From contig CACHEF010000004.1 of NCBI GenBank assembly GCA_902578775.1, forward strand, positions 1-64,000: a DNA stretch of 64,000 nucleotides, read 5' to 3'. Origin of the DNA: an uncultured Pelagibacteraceae bacterium. GTDB lineage: Bacteria; Pseudomonadota; Alphaproteobacteria; Pelagibacterales; Pelagibacteraceae. The notes beneath the pieces are model-generated. The model was not told the DNA's origin and searched no databases. It saw nothing but the letters and a program-made list of their open reading frames with translations. Every line of letters starts with the position of its first letter. The first letter of the stretch is position 1. The position numbers and the translations under genes are program-made. This document shows, piece after piece, positions 48,093 to 60,227 of this stretch.

Positions 48093-48617
48093 TCAAACTA
48101 TTATTCTGTCTGGATTTTTTTTAAATTTTGAAATTTTCTTGATAATCATATCTTTTTTTAATTTTGATAAATGATCAATTATGAGTTTTCCATCTAAATG
48201 ATTTATTTCATGTTGTACACAAGTTGACAATAGACCATCAAATTTCTGCATTTTAATTTTTCCGTCAATATCTACATACTCCACTTCACAAATTTTTGGT
48301 CTTTCAATTTCAATGAAAGTATCTGGTATAGAAAGACATCCCTCTTCATATACTGATACTTCATTACTAATTTTTTTTATAATAGGATTTATAAAACAGA
48401 TTGGTTTTTTTTCCTCTTCTCTTGATGAAACATCTACAACGAGTACTCTTTTTAAAATACCTACTTGAACAGCTGCAAGGCCGATCCCGTTAGAATCATA
48501 CATAGTTTCAAATAAATCTTTAATCAATTTCTTTTCGTTAATTCCAACTTTTTCTATAGGTTCAGAAATTTTTTTTAATTTTTCGTCTGGTACAGTAATT
48601 ATCTCTCTTATACTCAT
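48093..48617 (-). CDS. def: Peptide deformylase
   Basis: GIGLAAVQVG, EEGCLSIP, CVQHEINHLDGKL. Confidence 0.96.
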   Translation of the reverse strand: MSIREIITVPDEKLKKISEPIEKVGINEKKLIKDLFETMYDSNGIGLAAVQVGILKRVLVVDVSSREEEKKPICFINPIIKKISNEVSVYEEGCLSIPDTFIEIERPKICEVEYVDIDGKIKMQKFDGLLSTCVQHEINHLDGKLIIDHLSKLKKDMIIKKISKFKKNPDRIIV

Positions 48618-48640
48618 GATTTTAATAGATAAACTAATTT

Positions 48641-50413
48641 CTAAACTTTTAAAGGTAGAACTTTTAATAAAATTTTATTTCTAATGAAATCAATATCTAG
48701 CTGATTTAATGCACTTATGATAAAGTATAATGTATCGTCATCCAAAACCTCAAGATCATCTTGTCCAATGACCTCAATTATTCTTAAAAGTGTTGAGCCG
48801 ATTTCATTGTTATTAATCATTACTTGCATATCCGTTGGCATTTCTGTGTCTTTTATTTCATACAGATTTTCATATTTTTTGGAAATTTCGATGCCATCAG
48901 ACTTAATTGACTCTATTAAAATTATATCCTTCTTAGATAAGGTATATTTTTTATTTTTCTTTATTTTTTTTAAAAAATTATTTAAATCTTTTTTAATTTT
49001 AGATTTTGCAAAATCTCCATTAAAATAATTAACCAATCTTGATTGATGTAAAATGTCTTTATTAAACTTGATATCACTTAATTCTTTATTCTCTTCTGCT
49101 ATATAGTTTAAATAAAATGTTGTATAATTAGATGGTACATTTTCCAGTGTAATTTCCTCTAAAAACTTTCTTAACTCATTATCAAATGCATTTGAATATC
49201 CATCTTTTATAAATAAGTCTTTCAAAAGTTTAATTAATTCAAATTTTTTATTTATGTCTGACTCAAGTAAAATTCTTTGATAAATTAAAGCTCTAGCTTC
49301 TATATTTGATAACGACTTATATGAATCCTTCACATTTAAGAGTTGATTTATATTAAATTGAAACCTCTTATATAATGAAAATAAGTCTTTTTCTGAATAA
49401 TTTTTTTCATGCGTAGCTTGTTCTATTAATGAGATTTTCTCTTCTTCAATAATATCTATTTCTTCAATGTTATATAATAAATTTGAGGCAGATAAATATT
49501 TCCAAATTTGTTTACTTGTATTTTTCTTTGGTTCAAAAACAAAATCAGGATTTGTTCTATGAGCAAGATGAAAGTCTAAAACTGAGTCCTCTGAAATTAT
49601 TAAATCAGTGTCTTTACTGTAACCTAATAAATAATTAATTTTATTTTCAAAATACTTATCATTAAAACCAAGTTCTTTCTTTAAATCTAATATCAATTGA
49701 GCCTCTTCGTTCCTTCCTGCGTTTATTAAACAATAAAGATTAAATTTCGAAAGATAATCATCATTAATAACTTTTGTATTTTTTAAAAATATTTCACAAG
49801 ATTTTTCAATATTTGCCTCAGATAGGTATTGATCAATCAAATATCTACTTAATTCTGGATGCAAATTTAATATTTGATTTTTTATTAGATATTCTTCAAT
49901 TAGTTTTTTATCTTCATTTTTGATAAGCCAATTAGATTTAATTTTTAGAAATTCATCCTTTGTTATATTAATTTCAGGAATATAGGAGTTAGTTAATAAA
50001 ACTATATTCATTAATTCTGAAGCGTCTTTAGAAAGTTTCATTTTTGCTATATTGGAAAAAAGATATTTAATTTGATCACCATCTGAATTAGACCATAAGT
50101 CTATTTTCAAATCATAATCTTCAGGATCATAAAGGCCAATGATTTCGACCTCTTGTGAATTTAAAGATGAACTTACCTTTACAGTATCAATTTTTTTTTG
50201 GGATTGTATATCAAAGACACTTGGTTGACTTAATTCTAAATTGTTGTTTTCTATTTCATTTAGATTATTGTTTAACTCAGACTCCTCAGTTTTATTTTGA
50301 TCTATATTCCAAATATCTACTGGCTCATCTTCAGATTTAGCATTAAATGCAACTAGAAAAATAATCAGAAAAATTGATAAATAACTATTATTTAACAATT
50401 TTAAAATTTTCAT
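48641..50413 (-). CDS. Predicted secreted/periplasmic protein of unknown function
   Basis: 590-aa ORF with signal peptide (SIFLIIFLVAFNAKSE), then acidic helix-rich sequence. Confidence 0.85.
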   Translation of the reverse strand: MKILKLLNNSYLSIFLIIFLVAFNAKSEDEPVDIWNIDQNKTEESELNNNLNEIENNNLELSQPSVFDIQSQKKIDTVKVSSSLNSQEVEIIGLYDPEDYDLKIDLWSNSDGDQIKYLFSNIAKMKLSKDASELMNIVLLTNSYIPEINITKDEFLKIKSNWLIKNEDKKLIEEYLIKNQILNLHPELSRYLIDQYLSEANIEKSCEIFLKNTKVINDDYLSKFNLYCLINAGRNEEAQLILDLKKELGFNDKYFENKINYLLGYSKDTDLIISEDSVLDFHLAHRTNPDFVFEPKKNTSKQIWKYLSASNLLYNIEEIDIIEEEKISLIEQATHEKNYSEKDLFSLYKRFQFNINQLLNVKDSYKSLSNIEARALIYQRILLESDINKKFELIKLLKDLFIKDGYSNAFDNELRKFLEEITLENVPSNYTTFYLNYIAEENKELSDIKFNKDILHQSRLVNYFNGDFAKSKIKKDLNNFLKKIKKNKKYTLSKKDIILIESIKSDGIEISKKYENLYEIKDTEMPTDMQVMINNNEIGSTLLRIIEVIGQDDLEVLDDDTLYFIISALNQLDIDFIRNKILLKVLPLKV

Positions 50414-50567
50414 TAGAAATGATTTTTTCTATTTGTTTTTTTGGTGCAGGAAAATCTATTTTGCTTAAAAGAAAAATTGCTACAAGAAAAAAAACAATTA
50501 TTAAGCCTAATTTTAAAATTAACTTAGTAGCATTTCTGCTTGAACTTGTGTTTCTTGTAAATTGCAT
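50388..50567 (-). CDS. Small single-TM protein (59 aa)
   Basis: MQFTRNTSSSRNATKLILKLGLIIVFFLVAIFLLSKIDFPAPKKQIEKIISNENFKIVK*. Overlaps the 48641-50413 gene start by 26 bp; just under the ORF-track cutoff. Confidence 0.7.
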   Translation of the reverse strand: MQFTRNTSSSRNATKLILKLGLIIVFFLVAIFLLSKIDFPAPKKQIEKIISNENFKIVK

Positions 50568-50624
50568 ATATCGTTGGATAAAATCAAATTAAGACATAAT
50601 TGTGTTTTTTCAATACATAAACTT

Positions 50625-51137
50625 ATGAATTCAAAAGAAAATTTAGTTTTTTTAGGTATGATGGGTTCTGGTAAGTCATCCATTGGCTTATTAGTATCAA
50701 AAAAATTAAATATTGAATTTATCGATGTAGATCATGAAATTGAAAAAAAGATTGGCATGACAATTTCAAAAATATTTGAAAATAATGGAGAAGAATATTT
50801 TAGAGAAATTGAAGAGGTTGCCACCCTTAAATACTTAAAGAGAAAAAATACAGTAATTTCATTAGGTGGTGGCGCTTTTTTAAATAATAGAATAAAAAAA
50901 GAAGTTCTAAATAATCATATTTCATTTTGGTTAAATTGGGACATTAAAACTTTAGTTGATAGAATTAAAGATAGCAAAAAAAGACCTATTGCACACATGT
51001 CTTCAAAAAATCAAATTGAGGAATTAATAAAAAAACGATCTATTATTTATTCAAAAGCAATGTATAAAATTGACTGTGAAAATCTCTCAAAAAATCAAAT
51101 CGCTAGACATATAATTAAAATTTATGAAACCCATTAA
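50625..51137 (+). CDS. aroK: Shikimate kinase
   Basis: LGMMGSGKSSIGLLVSKKL, FIDVDHEIEKK, ISLGGGAFLN; followed by aroB. ATG at 50625 preferred. Confidence 0.94.
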   Translation: MNSKENLVFLGMMGSGKSSIGLLVSKKLNIEFIDVDHEIEKKIGMTISKIFENNGEEYFREIEEVATLKYLKRKNTVISLGGGAFLNNRIKKEVLNNHISFWLNWDIKTLVDRIKDSKKRPIAHMSSKNQIEELIKKRSIIYSKAMYKIDCENLSKNQIARHIIKIYETH

Positions 51138-52230
51138 ATTAAACGTAAAAACTAAATTACATGATTATCCAATTTTAATTGGATCGAATCTAATTAAGAA
51201 TTTAAACTTATACTTAAATAAAAATTCAATTATTTTTAATAAATGTCTTTTAATAATTGACAAAAAAGTTCCAAATAAAATGATTTCAAAAATAACAAAA
51301 TCTTTACAAAAAAAAGAAATTTCAAAATTTATATTTACAGCAAATGAAAAAAATAAAAGTATCAAATATGTGAATAAAATTTTGCAAGTTTTATTAAACA
51401 AAAATTTTTCAAGACAAGATTGTGTAATTACAATTGGGGGAGGTATCACTGGTGATGTTGGTGCATTTGTAGCTAGTTTATATAAAAGAGGCTTAAACTT
51501 TATTAATATTCCAACTACCCTGTTGTCCCAGGTCGACTCATCTATTGGAGGTAAGACAGGTGTAAATACAAAAGAAGGTAAAAACTTAATAGGTAGTTTT
51601 TACCAACCAAAAATGGTTGTTAGTGATACAGAATTTTTAAAATCTCTTTCCAGACGGGAAATTATTTGTGGCTATGGAGAAATTTTAAAACATTCATTAA
51701 TTTTAAATAAAAATTTTTTTAAATACCTTAATAAAAATTCAACAAAAATTTTGAATTTACAAAACCCTTTTATTGAAAAAGCAATTTTAGAAAGTTGTAA
51801 AATAAAAAAAATAATTGTTCAAAAAGATGAGCACGAAAAGAGTATAAGAAAAATCTTAAATTTCGGACACACTTTTGCTCATGCGTTCGAAGCATCTTTG
51901 GGATACTCTAAAAAATTAAATCATGGGGAAGCTGTAATTTTAGGAATAAGCACTGCACTTAAATTTAGCTATAGTTTGAAATTAATAAAATTTAATGACT
52001 TTAATGACATAATAAAACATATTTATAATTTGAAACTACCTTCAAATATCAAAAACTATTTTTCGATTAATGATCTAAATAAAATTTTAAATTTTATGTA
52101 CAAAGATAAAAAAAATGTTTCAAAAAAAGTAAATTTAATATTAATAAGAAAAATTGGTTCAACACTTATCAATAATGAGTATGGTGGTTCAAAAATTAAA
52201 AAATTTTTAAAAAGTGAATTAACTGATTAA
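51124..52230 (+). CDS. aroB: 3-dehydroquinate synthase
   Basis: GGGITGDVGAFVASLYKRG, PTTLLSQVDSSIGGKTGVN, LNFGHTFAHAFE, LNHGEAV. Confidence 0.96.
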   Translation: MKPIKLNVKTKLHDYPILIGSNLIKNLNLYLNKNSIIFNKCLLIIDKKVPNKMISKITKSLQKKEISKFIFTANEKNKSIKYVNKILQVLLNKNFSRQDCVITIGGGITGDVGAFVASLYKRGLNFINIPTTLLSQVDSSIGGKTGVNTKEGKNLIGSFYQPKMVVSDTEFLKSLSRREIICGYGEILKHSLILNKNFFKYLNKNSTKILNLQNPFIEKAILESCKIKKIIVQKDEHEKSIRKILNFGHTFAHAFEASLGYSKKLNHGEAVILGISTALKFSYSLKLIKFNDFNDIIKHIYNLKLPSNIKNYFSINDLNKILNFMYKDKKNVSKKVNLILIRKIGSTLINNEYGGSKIKKFLKSELTD

Positions 52231-52479
52231 AATTTGCAATGAGTGAATATATTCTTTCATTTCCTTATCTATAGCTTTATAGATTTTTTTATTGCTCTCA
52301 ATTCTTGTAAGAATTTTTAACTCATTTGATTGTATCATAAGTTTTAAATGAAATTTACCCTCTTGATGGCCTTGGTGTTTTTTATGCAAAAATGATTTAT
52401 CCTCAATTTCAATTTTTTCAATTGGAAATTTATTAGTTAATTTTTTTTTTATGATTGCAATTAAATCATTTATATTCAT
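52219..52479 (-). CDS. BolA family protein
   Basis: HQEGKFHLKLMIQSNELKILTRIESNKKIYKAIDKEMKEYIHSLQI. Confidence 0.88.
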   Translation of the reverse strand: MNINDLIAIIKKKLTNKFPIEKIEIEDKSFLHKKHQGHQEGKFHLKLMIQSNELKILTRIESNKKIYKAIDKEMKEYIHSLQILIS

Positions 52480-52498
52480 AAATATTATTTATTATAAC

Positions 52499-53032
52499 AT
52501 GAAAAATATTTGTGACTGGAATAATTGTAAAGAAATTGGTGAATACAAAGCACCTATTGAAAAAGATAATAGCAAAAAATATCGTATGCTATGTCTAGAG
52601 CATGTTAAGGAATTTAATAAAAATTGGAATTATTTCTCTGGTATGAACGATAATCAAATAATTGATTTTTTAAAGTCAGATATGATTTGGCATAAACCAA
52701 CGCAAAGTTTCAGCTCCTCTGATAATTTTTTCAAAGTTTTATGGAACAACACACTGAAAGATGAATTAGATAAAGATAAATTTAATGGTGAATATGATCA
52801 TATGCGTCAATTTAAATTTGACCATAAAGATATTAAAGCTTTTAGTATTTTGGGAGTTTCTGTAGGTTTAAGATGGCAAAAAATTCAACATAAGTTCAAA
52901 ATCCTTGTCAAAAAATTTCATCCCGATATAAATGCTGGAAATAAAAAATACGAGGAAAAACTAAAACAAATTACTTTAGCTTACACTCAACTAAAAAATA
53001 CATATAGAGAAAAAATTGACACCTCATCTTAA
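52499..53032 (+). CDS. J-domain (DnaJ-like) protein
   Basis: C-terminal J domain AFSILGVSVGLRWQKIQHKFKILVKKFHPDINAG (HPD present); upstream of cobS. ATG at 52499 preferred. Confidence 0.9.
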   Translation: MKNICDWNNCKEIGEYKAPIEKDNSKKYRMLCLEHVKEFNKNWNYFSGMNDNQIIDFLKSDMIWHKPTQSFSSSDNFFKVLWNNTLKDELDKDKFNGEYDHMRQFKFDHKDIKAFSILGVSVGLRWQKIQHKFKILVKKFHPDINAGNKKYEEKLKQITLAYTQLKNTYREKIDTSS

Positions 53033-53990
53033 TTCACAACCAGATATAAAAATTTCTGTTAAACAAACTTTTGGCATAGATTCTGACCTAGAGATTGATG
53101 CCTTTTCAAAAAAAAGTGAACATGTACCAGAAATTGATAAATCTTATAAATTTGATAAAGATACAACTCTTGCAATAATTTCAGGTTTTGCGTTTAATAA
53201 AAGAGTTTTAGTTCAAGGCTATCATGGCACTGGAAAGTCAACTCATATTGAACAAATTGCAGCACGATTAAATTGGCCATGCATAAGAGTTAATTTAGAT
53301 AGTCACATAAGCCGTATAGATTTGATCGGTAAAGACGCTATTGTTTTAAAGGAAGGAAAACAAGTGACTCAATTTAATGAAGGAATTTTACCTTGGTCAA
53401 TTCAAAATCCTGTTGCATTAGTATTTGATGAATACGATGCTGGAAGGCCAGATGTAATGTTTGTTATTCAAAGGGTTCTTGAGGCTGAAGGTAGTTTTAC
53501 ATTACTTGACAAAAATAAAGTTATTAAGCAAAATAAATATTTTAGATTATTCGCTACATCAAATACAGTTGGATTAGGAGACACAACCGGTCTTTATCAC
53601 GGTACACAACAAATAAATCAAGGACAAATGGATAGATGGAATATAGTTTCAACTCTAAATTATTTAAGCCTTGATAAAGAAATGGAAATTATCTTAGCAA
53701 AAAATAAAAAATTAGATAATCCAAAAGGTAAAGAAAAAATTGCTAATATGATTAAGGTGGCTACACTTACGAGAAAAGGATTTATGGCTGGGGATATATC
53801 GACAGTTATGAGCCCACGAACAGTATTACATTGGTCTGATAATGCGGAAATATTTAAAGATACAGGTTATGCCTTCAGAGTAACTTTTCTAAACAAATGT
53901 GATGAGATGGAAAAAAATACAATAGCAGAATATTATCAAAGATGTTTTGGTGAAGATTTACCAGAGTCTTCACTCAATATTCAAATTTGA
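53016..53990 (+). CDS. cobS: CobS-type AAA+ ATPase
   Basis: [68 protein letters not shown] start. Confidence 0.93.
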   Translation: MTPHLNSQPDIKISVKQTFGIDSDLEIDAFSKKSEHVPEIDKSYKFDKDTTLAIISGFAFNKRVLVQGYHGTGKSTHIEQIAARLNWPCIRVNLDSHISRIDLIGKDAIVLKEGKQVTQFNEGILPWSIQNPVALVFDEYDAGRPDVMFVIQRVLEAEGSFTLLDKNKVIKQNKYFRLFATSNTVGLGDTTGLYHGTQQINQGQMDRWNIVSTLNYLSLDKEMEIILAKNKKLDNPKGKEKIANMIKVATLTRKGFMAGDISTVMSPRTVLHWSDNAEIFKDTGYAFRVTFLNKCDEMEKNTIAEYYQRCFGEDLPESSLNIQI

Positions 53991-55792
53991 TGAGTGATAG
54001 AGAAACAAATCTTAAAGAAAAATTTAAACAAGCTTTAACATCTACGATTAGAGTAATTTCAGATGATTTAGAATTAAAAAAGAACGAAAAAGATACTAAA
54101 AGTTCTAAAAATTCTGAACTTTTTGAGCTGATAAATTTAAACGAAAAAATTGATTTTATTAAAGCAAGAGCTGAAGCAGACTCGTTAGCTTTAAAAAAAA
54201 AATTTTCTAATGATGAAATCTATAAGAAAAATCTTCCCAATAATTCAAATTGTAAATCTTTATATGCAATAGCAGAAAAGATTAGATATGAGTCTCTAGG
54301 GAGTAATATGCTGAAAGGTATAGAAAAAAATCTCAAGGAAAATTATAATCAAATAATAAGTTCAAAAAGAAAAGATCAACTTAAAACAATAGATGATGTG
54401 CCAGTAGATGAAGCATTTGAATTATACTTGCTTAAAAATTTTTATAATATAAAGCTTAATTCAATTTCTTCCCAAATGTTAAATTTTTGGGAAAAAGAAT
54501 TCGATAAATCTATAAATAAACATATTAAATTTTTAAAAAATAATTTTGAAGATCAAAATGTTTATAGTTCTAAATTCTCAGAAATTTTGCAAGAAATGGA
54601 TATACTACATAATGAGAATAACGATGAGACTGAAGAAGAAAATCAAAACGATGGCCATGATAATCCATCTAATGACGATCAAGAAAGTGAGTCTGAAGAT
54701 AAAAAGGATGAAAATAGAGATCAAGAAACCCAAGCAAGTCTAGACTCTGATTATGATATTGATGAGTATAAATTAGATGAGCAACTAATTGATACAGATT
54801 CTGACCAAAAAAATTCAGAACAAGTAATTCAAAAGAAAGATATAAATGATTTAGCTATAGAGTATAAGATTTTTACAACAAAATTTGATGAAATTGTAAA
54901 GGCAGAAAATTTAGAAAACGTAAACGAAACTAACAAGCTTAGGAAAACTTTAGATCAACAATTAATCGGCTTTCAAGATGTTGTAACTAAACTTGCAAAT
55001 AAATTGCAGAGAAAATTATTAGCTAAACAAAATAGAGCTTGGGAGTTTGATTTAGAGGAAGGATTGCTAGATAGTTCAAAACTTCCAAGAATAATTATGG
55101 ATCCCTATAATTCTTTATCCTTTAAAAAAGAAAAAAATTTAGACTTTAAAGATACCATAGTGACTCTTCTGATTGATAATTCAGGCTCCATGAGAGGTAG
55201 GCCTATTACAATCGCAGCAATATGTGCTGATATTTTATCAAGAACATTGGAAAGATGTTCTGTTAAAGTTGAAATTTTAGGTTTTACAACTAAAAATTGG
55301 AAAGGAGGTCAAAGTAGAGAATATTGGAATAAAAAAGAAAAACCGAAATTGCCTGGAAGACTAAATGATCTAAGGCACATAATATATAAAAGTGCAGATA
55401 CACATTGGAGGCAAGCGAAAAATAATCTTGGTTTAATGTTGAAAGAGGGCTTGCTTAAAGAAAATATTGATGGAGAAGCGATTAATTGGGCTTTTTCGAG
55501 ACTTAAAAAAAGAAAAGAAGAGCGTAAAATATTAATGGTAATTTCAGATGGAGCTCCAGTCGATGATTCAACTTTGTCAGTTAATTCTGGAGATTTTTTA
55601 GAAAAACATTTAAAAAAAATGGTTAAATTTATAGAGGAAAAAACTGGAATTGAAGTTTTAGCAATCGGAATAGGTCATGATGTTTCAAGATATTATAACC
55701 GGGCAATTAAAATTACTGATGTTAATGAATTGGGTGATGTAATGATATCCCAATTGAGCTCATTATTTGAAAATAAAAAAAAATTTCATTAA
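53987..55792 (+). CDS. cobT: CobT-type VWA protein
   Basis: Acidic linker and C-terminal VWA MIDAS ([34 protein letters not shown]). Confidence 0.93.
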   Translation: MMSDRETNLKEKFKQALTSTIRVISDDLELKKNEKDTKSSKNSELFELINLNEKIDFIKARAEADSLALKKKFSNDEIYKKNLPNNSNCKSLYAIAEKIRYESLGSNMLKGIEKNLKENYNQIISSKRKDQLKTIDDVPVDEAFELYLLKNFYNIKLNSISSQMLNFWEKEFDKSINKHIKFLKNNFEDQNVYSSKFSEILQEMDILHNENNDETEEENQNDGHDNPSNDDQESESEDKKDENRDQETQASLDSDYDIDEYKLDEQLIDTDSDQKNSEQVIQKKDINDLAIEYKIFTTKFDEIVKAENLENVNETNKLRKTLDQQLIGFQDVVTKLANKLQRKLLAKQNRAWEFDLEEGLLDSSKLPRIIMDPYNSLSFKKEKNLDFKDTIVTLLIDNSGSMRGRPITIAAICADILSRTLERCSVKVEILGFTTKNWKGGQSREYWNKKEKPKLPGRLNDLRHIIYKSADTHWRQAKNNLGLMLKEGLLKENIDGEAINWAFSRLKKRKEERKILMVISDGAPVDDSTLSVNSGDFLEKHLKKMVKFIEEKTGIEVLAIGIGHDVSRYYNRAIKITDVNELGDVMISQLSSLFENKKKFH

Positions 55793-57069
55793 ATATTAAA
55801 TAAGTCACTATTTTTCCAAGAAATAATGACCTCAGCACCACTTCTGGTTTTTGAGTTTCTGCACAATACTGATGCAAAATTCTTTTCTAATAATGTTTTA
55901 CCAATGAATAATCCAAGACCAAGACCGCTATTAGAATTTTCAGAGCTATCACTAGATTTTAAATATGGCTCTCCTATTTTTGATAAAATATCTCTTGGAT
56001 ATCCGTTTCCATCATCTTCTATTATAATTTCTGTTATTTGACTGTCACTTTTAATATTGATGTAAACATTTTTTTTTGCGAATTTATTTGCATTACCAAT
56101 AAAATTTCTTAATCCATAAACAATTTCTATAGATTTTGTGATTTTTTTATCATTAGAATTTTGATCAAAATTAAAAATAAAATTTTTTTTACTTATTTCT
56201 TTAAATGATGAAATAATTTCTTTCAAATATTCTTCCATTGAAATATCCTTATCTATAAAAGTATCTTCCTCGACTGGATTTAAAGTTAATCTTTTTAAAA
56301 TTTTATTACATCTCTCAACTTGACTAGATAATAACTCTATATCTTTTTCTATATCTTTATTTCCTTTAAATTGCTTAACAAGATCTTGTGTAATAATTTT
56401 TATTGTCGACAAAGGTGTTCCAAGTGAGTGAGCTGCTGCTGCTGCTTGACCACCTAAAGATAAAAGTTCATGTTCTGTGGCCATCACTTCTTCCATTTTT
56501 GCTAATGCTTCTCTTCTCAATATAGATTGTTTTCCAAATGTCATTGCTAAATAATTTAAAAAAATTAAAGCTATTATTAATGCGATGGGAATAGCATAAA
56601 AGTAATAATTACTTACATGAAAATGAACATTTAGTGGAAAAGGTAAATCTAAAGAGTAAAATGTTAATAAAAAAATGATGATTATAGTCAGAGCAACTAA
56701 TAAAAAATTTGTTTTAAAACTAAGGTTAGAAGAAGAAAAAATACTTGGAATTAACAAAAAAATTACAAACGGATTAGTAACTCCTCCTGTCAGATAAAGC
56801 AAAGCTCCTAGTTGAAAAATATCAATTACTAAAAAAATAAATGCTGATCTATCTGATAATTGGGTCTTTTTATAAATAAAGATTAAATACAGATTACTAA
56901 GTATTCCTAAAGAAATTATTAAATTAGAAATAAAAAAATTAAATTTAAAATTAAGATAAAAATAAACTAAGTATATTGATATGAGCTGTCCAATTATACC
57001 AATCCATCTTAAGCTTACATAAGTAGATTTTTTAAAGAAATGATATTTTGAAGTTTCAAAGAACTTCAT
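55789..57069 (-). CDS. RegB/PrrB-type redox sensor histidine kinase
   Basis: Six TM helices, [37 protein letters not shown]-box, CNKILKRLT, ATPase N/G boxes. Confidence 0.9.
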   Translation of the reverse strand: MKFFETSKYHFFKKSTYVSLRWIGIIGQLISIYLVYFYLNFKFNFFISNLIISLGILSNLYLIFIYKKTQLSDRSAFIFLVIDIFQLGALLYLTGGVTNPFVIFLLIPSIFSSSNLSFKTNFLLVALTIIIIFLLTFYSLDLPFPLNVHFHVSNYYFYAIPIALIIALIFLNYLAMTFGKQSILRREALAKMEEVMATEHELLSLGGQAAAAAHSLGTPLSTIKIITQDLVKQFKGNKDIEKDIELLSSQVERCNKILKRLTLNPVEEDTFIDKDISMEEYLKEIISSFKEISKKNFIFNFDQNSNDKKITKSIEIVYGLRNFIGNANKFAKKNVYINIKSDSQITEIIIEDDGNGYPRDILSKIGEPYLKSSDSSENSNSGLGLGLFIGKTLLEKNFASVLCRNSKTRSGAEVIISWKNSDLFNI

Positions 57070-57070
57070 T

Positions 57071-59167
<2,097 letters not shown>

Positions 59168-59318
59168 TTAAAATGCTTAAAATTTTATAAATATTTAAAT
59201 CATTAATGGCTAAAAAAGTATTTAATGGCAATGCTTATTTCTAATTTGAAAAAATTTAATCATTTATATATCAATACAAAAAATAATTATATGATATATT
59301 TAATTTTCTTTAGCTTTT

Positions 59319-60170
59319 ATGAAAATTTTTTGTATATCAATTTTAAATCAAAATTATAATCAACTTAAAAATCTGAATTTGATACCTGTTGGTCTTGGGA
59401 AAAATCAATTTGACCACGAGTGGCTATCAGACAAAGTAGGGGAAAATATATCAAATAAAAATTTTAATTTTGGAGAATATAGTTTTCATTATAATTTATG
59501 GAAAAATAAAAATTTTATTTCTAATTATAATGAATGGATTGGTTTCTGTTCTTACAGAAGATTCTGGACGACTTCTATGGAAAGAAATATTAATAAATTT
59601 GAAGACCTTGAAAAAATTATTCTTAAAAAACCTCAAAAAAATTGGGAAAAATTTGATGTAATTTTAGGTGACCCAGTTATTTTCAGAAAGATCAAAAATA
59701 TAAAGTTGTTAAAAAGAAATTTGTTTGAAGTTCTTAAAAAACCATCAATGTTAATTAAAGATAATACACTTGAAGATCAATTTAGAGTGTTTCATGGATC
59801 TTTTTTTTTGGATACAGCCATAAATTTAATGCCATCAAAATATAAAGAGGATTTCAAAAATTATATGAAAGGAAATCTTTTTTATCCTTACAATATGTTT
59901 ATATGCAAAAATTATAATATATTAAAAAATTTTTATAATGAAATTTTTCCATGGCTTTTCAAATGTGAAGAGGCATTTAATGACAAAAAATTAATTGGTT
60001 ATAGTAAGATAAGAATATATGGTTTTTTAGCAGAGAGATTTATGCCATTTTGGTTTATCAAAAATTATAAGATTACTACTTGCCCAATAACTTTTTTTGA
60101 TGAAAGATTAAATAAATATAATTATAAAAATGGCGGAGATGGTGGGATTCGAACCCACGGTACTCTTTAA
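59319..60170 (+). CDS. DUF4422-like protein (putative surface glycan gene); 3' end runs into tRNA-Ser
   Basis: EWLSDKVGENISNKNFNFGEYSFHYNLWKN...IGFCSYRRFW, EDQFRVFHG. The C-terminal GGDGGIRTHGTL is the antisense translation of the tRNA. Confidence 0.8.
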   Translation: MKIFCISILNQNYNQLKNLNLIPVGLGKNQFDHEWLSDKVGENISNKNFNFGEYSFHYNLWKNKNFISNYNEWIGFCSYRRFWTTSMERNINKFEDLEKIILKKPQKNWEKFDVILGDPVIFRKIKNIKLLKRNLFEVLKKPSMLIKDNTLEDQFRVFHGSFFLDTAINLMPSKYKEDFKNYMKGNLFYPYNMFICKNYNILKNFYNEIFPWLFKCEEAFNDKKLIGYSKIRIYGFLAERFMPFWFIKNYKITTCPITFFDERLNKYNYKNGGDGGIRTHGTL

Positions 60171-60220
60171 AGTACACACACTTTCCAAGCGTGCTGATTA
60201 AACCACTCTCACACATCTCC
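60131..60220 (-). tRNA. tRNA-Ser (GGA), CCA encoded
   Basis: GGAGAUG...CACGC UUGGAAA GUGUG, long variable arm, GUGGG UUCGAAU CCCAC CAUCUCC G CCA. Confidence 0.97.
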
Positions 60221-60227
60221 AAAAAAA

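Noticed and set aside
50374-50592. 72-aa plus-strand ORF upstream of aroK
   Set aside because: Overlaps, antisense, the better-supported 59-aa minus-strand TM ORF and the start of the 590-aa gene.
54546-54743. 65-aa Lys/Met-rich plus-strand ORF inside cobT
   Set aside because: Out-of-frame reading of the acidic D/E/N-rich linker; composition artifact.
60155-60170. GGDGGIRTHGTL as a protein motif
   Set aside because: Well-known artifact of translating the reverse strand of a tRNA-Ser.
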